NCBI RefSeq assembly: GCF_004297265.1
Contig: NZ_SCUT01000024.1
Location: forward strand, 248,001-312,000
Source: Reyranella sp.
Lineage (GTDB): Bacteria > Pseudomonadota > Alphaproteobacteria > Reyranellales > Reyranellaceae
Length of the DNA: 64,000 bases
Direction: 5' to 3'
In this document: piece after piece, positions 1 through 7,890 of the stretch
Position numbering within the stretch: the first letter of the stretch is position 1
How the letters are laid out: each line of letters begins with the position of its first letter
Translations under genes and position numbers: made by a program
Notes under the pieces: model-generated
The model's database searches: none
Seen by the model: only the letters and a program-made list of their open reading frames with translations
Told to the model about the DNA's origin: nothing

Positions 1-109
1 CGAGGCCGGCCGTGACCATGAGGAAGAGGGGTACCGTGGCGAACGGATCGAGGATCACGAACAGGGTGACGAACTCGTAGAAGAAGTCGTGGAGAAATAC
101 CGGGCCCAA
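1..109 (-). CDS. MarC family membrane protein, N-terminal fragment
   Basis: This is the 5' end of a gene that runs off the left edge. Reading leftward from a TTG at 109, the peptide includes FFYEFVTLFVILDPFATVPL, a hydrophobic stretch with the VxLFVILDP pattern typical of the first membrane helix of MarC/UPF0056 inner-membrane proteins. MarC members are poorly characterised multi-pass proteins. A weak GGGAAG lies just upstream of the TTG. The frame stays open further upstream, so the true start is uncertain. Only about 36 residues are visible, so the family call rests on one motif. Confidence 0.55.
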   Translation of the reverse strand, partial: MGPVFLHDFFYEFVTLFVILDPFATVPLFLMVTAGL

Positions 110-429
110 GCGAGACTTCCCTGACTGTTGGTTCCTCTCGGGAGAGTGCCGGACCTGCCCGCCGGCGTAAACAGATCGTCCCGTCGCCCAATGGCTCATC
201 CGGCTAGCCCCGGTTTGCCTTCCCTCTTGGGGGTGTCCAGTCGAGGCGTGTTTCGAGATCTGCCGCTCGTATCTGGCCAATAGGTGCTGGCCGGTTGGCC
301 TCTGTCGCTTTCGAATGGCGGCTCCATGTTTCGTGCGGCGGATGCGCGCCTCTGGCCAAGCGCGGCCACGATGCTCTAACAATTCTGTCGAACCACTCAA
401 GCCATCATATCCCGGGGGAATCATCGCTC
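110..429. other. intergenic region between marC-like gene and SDR gene
   Basis: About 320 bp without a convincing gene. It must hold the divergent promoters of the marC-like gene and the SDR-thiolase operon, but I see no good -35/-10 pair or palindrome. An in-frame extension of the SDR frame back to 295 exists but looks non-coding. The ATG at 430 has a GGGGGAA ribosome site and is preferred. Confidence 0.5.
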
Positions 430-1215
430 ATGCAACTCGACAAGACAGTGGCCGCGGTCGTCACGGGCGGCGCGTCCGGCCTCGGCGCCGCCACCTCGCG
501 CATGCTGGCCTCGCACGGCGTGAAGGTCGCGATCTTCGACCTCAACGAGGAACAGGGCGAGACGCTCGCCAGGGAAATCGGCGGCGTCTTCTGCAAGGTC
601 AACGTGACGTCGACCGAAGAGGTCGAGGCCGGGTTCGCGAAGGCGCGGGCGGCCAACGGGCAGGAGCGCATCCTGGTGAACTGCGCCGGCGTCGGCGGCG
701 GCGCCCAGAAGACCGCGTCGCTCGACCGGACGACCGGGGCTCCCAAGGAATATCCGCTGGAGAATTTCGAGCGCATCATCAACGTCAATCTCATCGGCAC
801 GTTTCGCTGCATCACCAAGTCGGCGGCGGGCATGCTGACGCTTGCACCGCAGGCCGACGGGGATCGCGGCGTGATCCTCAACACCGCATCGGTCGCGGCC
901 GAGGACGGCCAGATCGGCCAGGTCGCCTATACCGCCTCGAAGGCCGGCGTCGTCGGCATCACGCTCGTCGTGGCGCGCGACCTCTCCAATGACGGAATTC
1001 GCTGCAACACGATCCTGCCCGGCATCTTCGACACGCCGCTGCTCGCGCGGGCGCCGGACAACGTCAAGGCGGCGCTGGCCGCCTCGGTCCCGTTCCCCAA
1101 GCGCCTGGGACGCCCCGAGGAATACGCGCAGGTCGCCCATACGATGATCACCTGCGGCTACTTCAATGGCGAAGACGTCCGAATTGACGGCGCCATCCGC
1201 ATGGCGCCACGCTGA
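430..1215 (+). CDS. SDR family 3-hydroxyacyl-CoA dehydrogenase-like protein
   Basis: A 261-aa classical short-chain dehydrogenase. Visible motifs are the cofactor loop TGGASGLG (residues 12-19), NCAG near 84, the catalytic serine in NTAS near 151 and YTASK near 166. The order and length match the type-2 3-hydroxyacyl-CoA dehydrogenase branch (HSD17B10-like). These proteins oxidise 3-hydroxyacyl-CoA with NAD+ in the cytosol. The Asp after the second strand (IFDLN) favours NAD over NADP. A thiolase starts 25 bp downstream, so the pair probably performs the last two steps of a beta-oxidation-type or branched-chain degradation route. The start at 430 is chosen because GGGGGAA precedes it and the fold begins immediately. 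Substrate cannot be read from sequence. Confidence 0.88.
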   Translation: MQLDKTVAAVVTGGASGLGAATSRMLASHGVKVAIFDLNEEQGETLAREIGGVFCKVNVTSTEEVEAGFAKARAANGQERILVNCAGVGGGAQKTASLDRTTGAPKEYPLENFERIINVNLIGTFRCITKSAAGMLTLAPQADGDRGVILNTASVAAEDGQIGQVAYTASKAGVVGITLVVARDLSNDGIRCNTILPGIFDTPLLARAPDNVKAALAASVPFPKRLGRPEEYAQVAHTMITCGYFNGEDVRIDGAIRMAPR

Positions 1216-1240
1216 GCCGGGACCGGGAAAGGACCAAGCA

Positions 1241-2473
1241 ATGACCGAAGCATGGATCATCGATGCCTGCCGCACGCCCCGCGGCGTCGGCAAGGCGGGC
1301 AAGGGCGCGTTGTGGGAGGTTCATCCGCAACAGCTCGGTGCGACCGTTCTCAAGGCGATCGCCGAACGCAGCAAGATCGACACGAAGGAAGTCGGCGACG
1401 TGATCTGGGGGACGGCCGCCCAGGTCTCGAAGCAGAGCGGCGATCTCGGTCGCATGTCCGCCCTTGATGCCGGCTATGACGTGAAGGCGAGCGGGATCAC
1501 GATCGACCGTTTCTGCGGGTCGGGCATCAGCGCCGTGAGCCTCGCCGCCGCCTGCATCAAGTCGGGCATGGAAGACCTGGTGGTCGCCGGCGGCACCGAG
1601 ATGATGTCGATGGACCGCAGCCGCGGCAGCGGCCCGCCGGTCATGGACAATGGCAATCTGCGCCTGCGCCTGCATCACCCCCAGACGCACCAGGGCATCT
1701 GCGCCGACGCTATCGCCACGCTGGAGAAGATCCCGCGCCAGGCGCTGGACGAGGCCGGCTACATCAGCCAGCAGCGCGCGGCCATCGCCATCGCCGAGGG
1801 CCGCTTCGCCAAGTCCCTGATCCCCGTCTACAAGGAAGACGGCACGCTCGCCCTGGATCGCGAGGAATATCCGCGGCCGCAGACGACTCGCGAGGGACTG
1901 GCGAACCTCAAGGCCGCCTTCACGGCGATGGCCGACATCCCGCTCGACGACAAGGGCATGACCTATCGCTCGCTGATCCTGCAGGCCTATCCCGGCCTCG
2001 AGATCGAGCATGTCCATCATGCCGGCAATTCCTCCGGCGTCGTCGACGGCTCGGCCGCCGTGCTGCTCGCGTCGCCCGACTACGCGAAAGCCCACGGCCT
2101 CAAGCCGCGCGCCCGCGTCGTGGCCATGGCGAACATGGGCGACAGCCCCGAGCTGATGCTCAACGCGCCGGTGCCGGCGGCCCGCAAGGTCCTGGAGAAG
2201 GCCGGTCTCACGAAGAACGACATCGACCTCTGGGAGATCAACGAGGCCTTCGCCGTCGTCTCGGAGAAGTTCGTGCGCGACCTCGATCTCGATCGCGACA
2301 AGGTCAACGTCAACGGCGGCTCGATCGCGCTCGGCCACCCGATCGGAGCGACCGGTGCCATCCTGATCGGCACCGTCCTCGACGAGCTCGAGAGGCAGGA
2401 CAAGCAGTTCGGTCTCGTCACGATGTGCGCCGCCGGCGGCATGGCGCCGGCGATCATCATCGAGCGGATCTGA
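1241..2473 (+). CDS. acetyl-CoA C-acyltransferase (thiolase)
   Basis: A 410-aa thiolase of normal family length. The acyl-accepting Cys is C92 in RFCGSG, the catalytic His is H366 in GHPIGATGA, and the second Cys is C396 in MCAAGG. NEAF near 340 is the usual loop motif. It cleaves 3-ketoacyl-CoA with CoA, or condenses two acyl-CoA units, in the cytosol. The start has a strong GGGAAAGGA site. It follows the SDR gene by 25 bp and is probably co-transcribed. The degradative (FadA-like) role is inferred from the SDR neighbour; a biosynthetic PhaA-like role is not excluded. Nothing is broken. Confidence 0.92.
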   Translation: MTEAWIIDACRTPRGVGKAGKGALWEVHPQQLGATVLKAIAERSKIDTKEVGDVIWGTAAQVSKQSGDLGRMSALDAGYDVKASGITIDRFCGSGISAVSLAAACIKSGMEDLVVAGGTEMMSMDRSRGSGPPVMDNGNLRLRLHHPQTHQGICADAIATLEKIPRQALDEAGYISQQRAAIAIAEGRFAKSLIPVYKEDGTLALDREEYPRPQTTREGLANLKAAFTAMADIPLDDKGMTYRSLILQAYPGLEIEHVHHAGNSSGVVDGSAAVLLASPDYAKAHGLKPRARVVAMANMGDSPELMLNAPVPAARKVLEKAGLTKNDIDLWEINEAFAVVSEKFVRDLDLDRDKVNVNGGSIALGHPIGATGAILIGTVLDELERQDKQFGLVTMCAAGGMAPAIIIERI

Positions 2474-2482
2474 GAAGACCCA

Positions 2483-2533
2483 AGGGAGAAGTCCCTCGAC
2501 GATCCAGAGGGCGACGGGACATTTCCCCGTCGC
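2483..2533 (+). terminator. hairpins after the thiolase gene
   Basis: Two hairpins follow the thiolase stop: AGGGA/TCCCT with a 4-nt loop (2483-2496), and a perfect 8-bp stem GCGACGGG (2511-2518) with CCCGTCGC (2526-2533). There is no T-run, so intrinsic termination is only likely, not certain. Confidence 0.45.
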
Positions 2534-2648
2534 CGTCGACTCCGCCCGGGCCAGGGCTGCTTGCCATCGGAAAGTGCCTGGATCGTGATCGGCAACGGCC
2601 AGCCAGGCCGGGTGTCCGGAGAGTGTCCGCGGGCCTTGTGCGCGAATT

Positions 2649-2683
2649 GCGGACCCGGCGAGATTCGAACTCACGACCTCTGC
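2649..2683 (-). repeat. tRNA 3' fragment, copy A (old attachment-site scar)
   Basis: Read on the minus strand, this is the 3' half of a tRNA: T-stem GTGAG, loop TTCGAAT, stem CTCGC, then acceptor strand CGGGTCC and discriminator G. The 35-bp core is identical to 7668-7702. The D-arm and 5' acceptor are absent, because the preceding bases are the 3' end of the marR-like gene, so it is not a working tRNA. The CCA is degraded to CAA. Such partial tRNA copies are the signature left by tyrosine integrases that use tRNA 3' ends. Confidence 0.8.
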
Positions 2684-2728
2684 TTTCGGCAGCGCGATTC
2701 AGACCGTGCGAGGCGAAAGCCTGACGCT

Positions 2729-3208
2729 CTATCGGCCGGACAAGTCCCAGCCGCCGATACTGGCGTAGATCGCATCGCGCAGGTGTCGGACGTGCGTGTT
2801 GAGCGCAGCCAACTCTGCTGCGCTCTCCCCGGAGACCGACAGGAGTGCATCGCCGAGACACCCGGCGCGGGCGCGCAACGTCCGGCCCGGTTGGGTGAGT
2901 TCCACCAGGACCTGCCGCTCGTTCTCGGGGTTGCGCGTCCGGCGCACCAGCCCGGCCTCTTCGAGCCGTTTCAGCAGCGGCGTCAGTGTGCTCGACTCGA
3001 GCCCGAGCTGTTCGGCGATGATGCCGACGGTCCGGCGGTCCTCGGCCCAGAGGACGTTGAGCACGAGGTACTGGGGATAGGTCAGTCCCAGACCGTCCAG
3101 CAGCGGCCTGTAGGCGCGCTGGATCGCCATGTTCGCCGAATAGATGGAGTAACAGAGCTGATCCTCGAGAGGGACCGGCGTGCCGGATTCGCTCTTCGCC
3201 TTCTTCAC
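2729..3208 (-). CDS. MarR family regulator, OhrR-like peroxide sensor
   Basis: A 159-aa winged-helix regulator. The N-terminal EDQLCYSIYSAN with Cys19 matches the peroxide-sensing cysteine region of OhrR proteins. It is followed by YRPLLDGLGLTYPQYLVL and the recognition helix segment SSTLTPLLKRLEEAGLV, then the wing with NPENERQV. OhrR repressors leave DNA when this Cys is oxidised by organic peroxide. The start is set at GTG 3208, which has a perfect AGGAGG five bases upstream. An upstream in-frame start at 3307 would place an operator inside the gene. It is divergent from the GMC oxidoreductase, and ATCGCGAT-centred palindromes lie between them, so it probably controls both genes. No ohr gene is next to it, so the inducer may be another oxidant or substrate. 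Confidence 0.85.
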   Translation of the reverse strand: MKKAKSESGTPVPLEDQLCYSIYSANMAIQRAYRPLLDGLGLTYPQYLVLNVLWAEDRRTVGIIAEQLGLESSTLTPLLKRLEEAGLVRRTRNPENERQVLVELTQPGRTLRARAGCLGDALLSVSGESAAELAALNTHVRHLRDAIYASIGGWDLSGR

Positions 3209-3260
3209 CTTCGCCTCCTGCCCCCGATGAAACCGTCGGCCGGATTGTAGCGGAAAAACG

Positions 3261-3341
3261 ATATCGCGATAATTGTTTTCGTTGAAGTGGTCTGCCGTCG
3301 ACACCATCTTTGTATTATCGCGATAATAAATATTGCGATAT
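3261..3341. promoter_or_regulatory. operator cluster for the OhrR-like regulator
   Basis: Three related palindromes lie in the divergent promoter region: ATATCGCGATAA at 3261-3272, a perfect 16-bp palindrome TATTATCGCGATAATA at 3313-3328, and a weaker ATATTGCGATAT at 3330-3341. The last overlaps the region just upstream of the GMC gene's ribosome site, whose AGGAG is at 3349-3353. Shape and position fit MarR-type operators that repress both directions. Confidence 0.7.
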
Positions 3342-3359
3342 CACGCAAAGGAGCGATTC

Positions 3360-4967
3360 ATGGGCGACATCGATACATCGAACACCATCCAGCGTGGGCG
3401 TGAGAATCAGGCCCGGCTGACGGAAGCGCTTCGGCCCAGCTACGATTTCATCGTCTGCGGCGCTGGCTCTTCCGGGTCGGTGATCGCGCGGCGGCTGGCC
3501 GAGAACGTCGCCGTACAGGTCTTGCTGCTTGAGGCGGGCGGCAGCGACGATGCCGAATCCGTCCTGAATCCGGCCCTGTGGCCCACCAATCTCGGCAGCG
3601 AGCGTGACTGGGGATTCCAGGCTGAACCCAATCCCCATCTCAACGGCCGCAGGATCCCCATGTCGATGGGCAAAGGGCTGGGCGGCGGGTCTAGCGTCAA
3701 CGTGATGGTCTGGGCCCGTGGACACAAGAGCGACTGGGAGTTCTTCGCGTCGGAGGCGGGCGATGCGCGCTGGGGTTACGAGAGCGTGCTCGGGATCTAT
3801 CGCCGCATCGAGGACTGGCAGGGTACTCCCGACCCCGCGTATCGCGGCAGCGGAGGGCCGGTCTGGGTGCAGCCCGCTTCCGCGCCGAGTCCGCTCGCGC
3901 TCGCGATGCTCGATGCCGCCGGCGAACTCGATATCCCCGTCTTCGACCATCCGAACGGGCGCATGATGGAGCAGGCGGGCGGTGCCGCGATCACCGACAT
4001 GCTGGTGCGAGACGGGCGGCGTCATTCTCTGTACCGCGCCTACGTCCATCCGTGGCTCGATCGCCCGAACCTGACCGTGCTCACCGGGGCGCTCGTTCAA
4101 CGGGTGGTGTTCCAGGGCACTCGGGCGAGCGGGGTGGAACTGGTGCACGGCGGACGGACCATGACCATCGGTGCGCGGACGGAAGTCGTGCTGTCTCTCG
4201 GCGCCCTCCAGACTCCGAAGGTCCTGATGCATTCCGGGATCGGCGAGCGTCGCGAGCTTGAGCGCTTCGGCATCCCGGTCGTCCAGAACCTGCCGGGCGT
4301 CGGGCGCAACCTGCAGGACCATGTTTCCTTCGGCTGTACCTGGGCCCTCTCGGAGCCGCTGGCGCCCCGGAACAGCGGCAGCGAAGCGACGATGTACTGG
4401 AAGAGCCGGCCCGACCTGGACGCGCCCGACTTGCTATTCTGTCAGGTCGAGTTTCCGGTGCCGAGCGAACGCACTGCATTGCGTGGGGTGCCACAGCATG
4501 GCTGGACGATGTTCGCGGGCCTCGCCCACCCCGAGAGCCGAGGCCGCCTGCGACTGCAGAGCGCCGATCCGACCGCGGCGCTGGAGATCGACGCGAACTT
4601 CCTGTCCGACGCCCGGGACATGACCACAGCTTCGGCCTGCGTCGAACTCTGCCGCGCGCTGGGCAATGCAACGGCGTTCCGTCCCTTCGTCAGTGGCGAA
4701 GCCATGCCGGGCGAGGTGAAGGGCGAGGATCTCGACACCTACATCCGCGACGCGGCCGTCACCTACTGGCACCAGAGCGGCACCGCCAGGATGGGGCGGG
4801 ACGATATGTCGGTCGTGGATGCAACGCTGCGTGTCTATGGCACCAGCGGGCTGAGGGTGGCCGACGGCTCGATCATGCCCCGGGTCACCACCGGCAACAC
4901 CCAGGCCCCTTGCGCCATCATCGGCGAACGCGCCGCCGAGATGATGCGGGAAGACCACGGTCTCTGA
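3360..4967 (+). CDS. GMC family FAD-dependent oxidoreductase
   Basis: A 535-aa glucose-methanol-choline oxidoreductase of usual length. The FAD-binding GAGSSG is at residues 34-39, followed by the LLLEAG beta-strand, MGKGLGGGSSVNVM, and the second signature LSLGALQTPKVLMHSGIG. The C-terminal active-site pair is H471 (WHQSG) and N513 (TTGNTQ). Members oxidise alcohols, choline, polyethylene glycol or similar and pass electrons to O2 or a carrier. No signal peptide is seen, so it is cytosolic or membrane-associated. The ATG at 3360 has AGGAG six bases upstream; an earlier ATG at 3333 would sit in the operator region. Expression is probably controlled by the divergent OhrR-like regulator. Substrate unknown. 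Confidence 0.9.
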   Translation: MGDIDTSNTIQRGRENQARLTEALRPSYDFIVCGAGSSGSVIARRLAENVAVQVLLLEAGGSDDAESVLNPALWPTNLGSERDWGFQAEPNPHLNGRRIPMSMGKGLGGGSSVNVMVWARGHKSDWEFFASEAGDARWGYESVLGIYRRIEDWQGTPDPAYRGSGGPVWVQPASAPSPLALAMLDAAGELDIPVFDHPNGRMMEQAGGAAITDMLVRDGRRHSLYRAYVHPWLDRPNLTVLTGALVQRVVFQGTRASGVELVHGGRTMTIGARTEVVLSLGALQTPKVLMHSGIGERRELERFGIPVVQNLPGVGRNLQDHVSFGCTWALSEPLAPRNSGSEATMYWKSRPDLDAPDLLFCQVEFPVPSERTALRGVPQHGWTMFAGLAHPESRGRLRLQSADPTAALEIDANFLSDARDMTTASACVELCRALGNATAFRPFVSGEAMPGEVKGEDLDTYIRDAAVTYWHQSGTARMGRDDMSVVDATLRVYGTSGLRVADGSIMPRVTTGNTQAPCAIIGERAAEMMREDHGL

Positions 4968-4978
4968 TCCATCGATGT

Positions 4979-5002
4979 GCCGGGGTCCTTCGGGGCCCCG
5001 GC
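4979..5002. terminator. bidirectional terminator hairpin with TTCG loop
   Basis: A 10-bp stem GCCGGGGTCC/GGGCCCCGGC (one G-T wobble) closed by a TTCG tetraloop lies just after the GMC stop and faces the convergent MDR gene. A T-run is lacking, but the stem is very stable and correctly placed to separate the two convergent units. Confidence 0.65.
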
Positions 5003-5089
5003 GCCCTCCCGAAGTACGGGCCTCCCGGCTCGAAGCCTCTACCGCCGTCGCGCGAGGCGCGCCGAGCGGCAGCCGCCCATCCGACCCCG

Positions 5090-6091
5090 TCAGAGGCGAA
5101 TAAGGGGCTTCCCCGTAAAGCGCCCGGCAAAGAGGTCCTCGACGACCTGCGGAACGCAATCGAGTCCTTCGCGAACCGTTTGCCAGGGCCGGAACGTGCC
5201 GGCTTGTATCCACGACCACATCTGATCGCGATAGCGGCTCAGCCCATCGAGATGGTCGGTGAATGGCAAATAGCCCTCAACCCGGATGCGCTGCGTCACG
5301 ATCCGGTTGAGGTGATGCATCGTGTCGGAGGCGCGTTCCTGATTGTAGCTGCTTATCATGCCGCTGATGGCAAAGCGTGCATGTGGATTGGCCAAGGCCA
5401 GGGCAGCGTCGAGATGTTCGCCGCCGACATTGTCGAGGTAGATGTCGATCCCGCCGGGAGCGGCGGCGGCGAGTTTGTCGACGAGAAGGCCCGGCGTTTT
5501 ATAGTCGATGGCGACATCGGCACCGAGTTCGCGCAGAAGACGGCACTTGGCTTCTCCGCCGGCCGACCCGATGACATTCAGGCCCAGGGCTTTGCCGATC
5601 TGAATCGCCGTGCTGCCCACGGCTCCTGCGGCACCCGACACGAACAGGGTGTCGCCTGGCCGAGGTTTGCCTATTTCGACCAGACCGACATAGGCGGTGT
5701 AGCCGGTCGAGCCCAGCGCATTGAGATAGTGTTCGGGATCGGGTCCCGGTATGGGAATCTTCTCGAACTCCGTCGATGGTCCTTGGCCGACGTCGCGAAG
5801 GCCATACTGATGAACGGCCAGGTCACCTATCGCCCACTTGCCACACCTTGAATGGACCACCTCGCCGATCGCCCACCCGCTCAAGGGCGTCGCCAGATCA
5901 TAGGGGGGAAGATAACCCCGGCTCTCCGCCGACATCCTGACTCGCATAGCAGGCCCAACCGTGAGCCACAGGTTGCGCACGCGGATTTCGCCGTCAGCGA
6001 GCGGGGCGAGGTCGAATTCACCCAGCGCAAAGAGATCCCGTGTTGGCAGGCCGACGGGGCGACCGATGAGCGTCCAGGCTCTTGTCTTCAT
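5090..6091 (-). CDS. MDR family NADP-dependent oxidoreductase (CurA/leukotriene-B4-reductase type)
   Basis: A 333-aa zinc-free medium-chain reductase. The Rossmann loop GAAGAVG is at residues 153-159 and is followed by the YKT-containing strand typical of NADPH-binding MDR2 proteins. The order SGWAIGEVVHS, LGSTGYTAYVGL and DNVGGEHLDAAL matches NADPH-dependent curcumin/prostaglandin/2-alkenal reductases. These reduce the C=C of alpha,beta-unsaturated carbonyls in the cytosol, often as detoxification. It lies 106 bp downstream of the SDR on the same strand and is probably its operon partner under the TetR regulator. No conserved zinc ligands are seen. Substrate is not readable. Confidence 0.87.
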   Translation of the reverse strand: MKTRAWTLIGRPVGLPTRDLFALGEFDLAPLADGEIRVRNLWLTVGPAMRVRMSAESRGYLPPYDLATPLSGWAIGEVVHSRCGKWAIGDLAVHQYGLRDVGQGPSTEFEKIPIPGPDPEHYLNALGSTGYTAYVGLVEIGKPRPGDTLFVSGAAGAVGSTAIQIGKALGLNVIGSAGGEAKCRLLRELGADVAIDYKTPGLLVDKLAAAAPGGIDIYLDNVGGEHLDAALALANPHARFAISGMISSYNQERASDTMHHLNRIVTQRIRVEGYLPFTDHLDGLSRYRDQMWSWIQAGTFRPWQTVREGLDCVPQVVEDLFAGRFTGKPLIRL

Positions 6092-6197
6092 GTCTATCCA
6101 ACTCCCCCTTCAAAGGCATCAGCAGGATCGCAGCGGTACCGGATGAAAGACGCCACAGGCTGATGGATCTTCGGCAGCCCAGGACTCGGAAAGCGTC

Positions 6198-6941
6198 TCA
6201 AACCGCGACGAAGCCGCCATCGACGAACAGTTCCTCGCCTCCAACGAAGCTGCTCTCGTCCGAGGCCAGAAACAGAACCGCCTTGGCGATTTCCTCGGGC
6301 TCGGCGAGCCTGCCGAACGGGATGGTTTGCTGCATCCACGCCTCGGAGCCCGGGTTGTCCTGCAGATAGGTCTGCATGGCGGGCGTCAGCACCATTCCCG
6401 GCGAAACGACATTCACCCGGATGCCCCGACCCTTGAGATCGGTCGTCCAAGTGCGCGCGAGCGAACGTATCGCCGCCTTTGTCGCGCTGTAGACAGAGAG
6501 AGCTGGAAAACCCTTACTGCCGGCTCCCGAGCCGGCCAAAACCACGGTGCCACCGGCCGACATCAGCGGCAAAGCCTTTTGCACGGTGAAGACGGTCCCC
6601 TTCACATTAATGCCGAACACGCGATCGAAGTGATCTTCCTCAATGCCACCGATCGGTGCGGATTCCGAGACACCGGCATTGGCGAAGACCACATCCACGC
6701 GGCCTCTTGCTCTCTGGATCTCCCCGTACAGACGATCGAGGTCGGCAAGGTTGCTGACATCCCCTTGCATGCCCACGGCAGTAGGTCCGATTTCCTGCAA
6801 GGCCTCGTTCAGGCGCGCTTGCCGGCGGCCAGTGATGTGGACGTGAGCGCCCTCCCGGGCAAAGGACTTGGCCGTGGCCAAGCCGATGCCATCCGTGCCG
6901 CCCGTGACGACCACCACCTTGTTCTCGAACCGCTTCGTCAT
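6198..6941 (-). CDS. SDR family oxidoreductase
   Basis: A 247-aa short-chain dehydrogenase with TGGTDGIG (13-20), FANAG (87-90 region) and YSATK (151-155). The segment HITGRR after the second strand, with basic residues, suggests NADP(H). The start at 6941 is preferred over an in-frame ATG at 6962, because the latter sits only five bases from the first TetR operator. GGAAG lies upstream of 6941 but the spacing is long, so the choice is moderate. The MDR gene follows 106 bp downstream. The pair could reduce a carbonyl and the conjugated double bond of the same compound. Repression by the divergent TetR protein is inferred from the operators between them. Confidence 0.88.
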   Translation of the reverse strand: MTKRFENKVVVVTGGTDGIGLATAKSFAREGAHVHITGRRQARLNEALQEIGPTAVGMQGDVSNLADLDRLYGEIQRARGRVDVVFANAGVSESAPIGGIEEDHFDRVFGINVKGTVFTVQKALPLMSAGGTVVLAGSGAGSKGFPALSVYSATKAAIRSLARTWTTDLKGRGIRVNVVSPGMVLTPAMQTYLQDNPGSEAWMQQTIPFGRLAEPEEIAKAVLFLASDESSFVGGEELFVDGGFVAV

Positions 6942-6966
6942 GTCGTTCGATCGCTTCCGCATTAAA

Positions 6967-7005
6967 TGGAGGATTGCTCCACTTTATATATGGAGGCATC
7001 TTCCA
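6967..7005. promoter_or_regulatory. two operators for the TetR regulator
   Basis: Two 15-bp inverted repeats of the form TGGAG-N5-CTCCA lie in the divergent promoter: TGGAGGATTGCTCCA (6967-6981) and TGGAGGCATCTTCCA (6991-7005), with centres 24 bp apart. Between them is the AT-rich CTTTATATA. The spacing and symmetry fit two TetR dimers covering both promoters. Confidence 0.75.
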
Positions 7006-7030
7006 CTTAGCAAGCGGCAGTGGATTTCTT

Positions 7031-7597
7031 GTGACCGATGAACCCGCCTTGAGAGCCGATGCACGGCGAAACCGGGAGCGCATTCTCGCCGCAGCAGAAG
7101 AGGTCTTTCTGGAGCGCGGCGCCGCCGTGTCGCTGGACGATGTGGCGAAGCGCGCCGGCGTGGGGATCGGGACGCTTTACCGCCGCTTTCCCACCCGCGA
7201 GGCCCTGCTGGCGGCGGCTTACAGTGCGCGCTTCCTGAAATTCGCCGCAGCGAGCAGGCGCCGCGCGGAAAAGAGCGATCCGATGAGCGCCTTGCGCGCT
7301 TATCTCCAGGAACTCGTCCAGCACACGAATGTGTATCGCGGACTCGCGGCCTCTCTGGGGGCGGTTCTCCAGGTCGGAACGCCCGGATGCCTTGCAACCA
7401 GCGCAGAAGGCGCCCGGATTCTTCAGCTTGCGCAAACAGCGGGAATGGTGCGAGCCGATATTACCTTCGACGACATCGTCTGCGTCGCGACCGCGATTTC
7501 GCTGGCAACCCAGCAGAATGGATCATCGAAATCCCAGATCGCGCATCTGGTGGACGTGTTCGTCCACGGCATCGACAATTCTAAAGCCGCGCGGTGA
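7031..7597 (+). CDS. TetR/AcrR family transcriptional regulator
   Basis: A 188-aa TetR-type repressor. The N-terminal helix-turn-helix spans about residues 12-60 (RILAAAEEVFLERG, SLDDVAKRAGVGIGTLYRRF, REALLAA). The rest is the variable ligand-binding domain. The start is placed at GTG 7031, because an in-frame ATG at 6974 lies inside an operator and would add a tail before the usual first helix. It is divergent from the SDR-MDR pair and probably represses both itself and that operon until an electrophilic or aromatic inducer binds. The tRNA-fragment attachment site follows about 70 bp after its stop. Confidence 0.88.
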   Translation: MTDEPALRADARRNRERILAAAEEVFLERGAAVSLDDVAKRAGVGIGTLYRRFPTREALLAAAYSARFLKFAAASRRRAEKSDPMSALRAYLQELVQHTNVYRGLAASLGAVLQVGTPGCLATSAEGARILQLAQTAGMVRADITFDDIVCVATAISLATQQNGSSKSQIAHLVDVFVHGIDNSKAAR

Positions 7598-7665
7598 CCG
7601 CGTCAGGCGCGAAGCCTCCCGGAGGAATGCGGTCACCGGCGGGAGCATCGCGCGATAGGCGGGAA

Positions 7666-7711
7666 TGGCGGACCCGGCGAGATTCGAACTCACGACCTCT
7701 GCCTTCGGAGC
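7666..7711 (-). repeat. attachment site: tRNA-Arg(CCG)-like 3' fragment, copy B (ICE left end)
   Basis: On the minus strand this reads from an anticodon loop CTCCGAA through stem GGCAG, the T-arm GTGAG-TTCGAAT-CTCGC, acceptor CGGGTCC, G and CCA, about 45 nt. The bases before the anticodon loop do not continue as a tRNA, so the 5' half is missing. A CCG anticodon would make it tRNA-Arg. The integrase begins 180 bp away. Given the orientation, the element lies to the right and the intact tRNA should mark its other end outside this window. The core is identical to 2649-2683. Confidence 0.82.
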
Positions 7712-7840
7712 AATTTAAGCTGCCCATCCGAAAAGCGCGATAGGGCACGCTATGATACGATATCCGTCTGAAACCACTGGATATTCTGCATTTCAAAGGC
7801 GACGTTCCTATCCGACCATTCGCTCCGATTTTCTCCCGCC

Positions 7841-7859
7841 CGCTTACGTGGCGCTTACG
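7841..7859 (+). repeat. CGCTTACG direct repeats upstream of the integrase
   Basis: CGCTTACG occurs at 7841-7848 and 7852-7859, an 11-bp period, between the attachment site and the integrase start. They could be arm-type integrase or excisionase sites. With only two short copies this stays tentative. Confidence 0.35.
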
Positions 7860-7890
7860 CGAGAAAACGGCGCCGGGTCGGAGGACCGGC

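Noticed and set aside
1163-2674. Minus-strand 503-codon frame opposite the thiolase
   Set aside because: It is a shadow of a clear thiolase in GC-rich DNA; composition is Arg/Asp/Gly-rich and no motif is present.
2640-2740. A 98-nt tRNA-like sequence on the minus strand whose ends can pair as an acceptor stem
   Set aside because: The 5' pairing strand is the coding end of the marR-like gene, the anticodon stem does not pair, and CCA is degraded. Only the 3' fragment is real.
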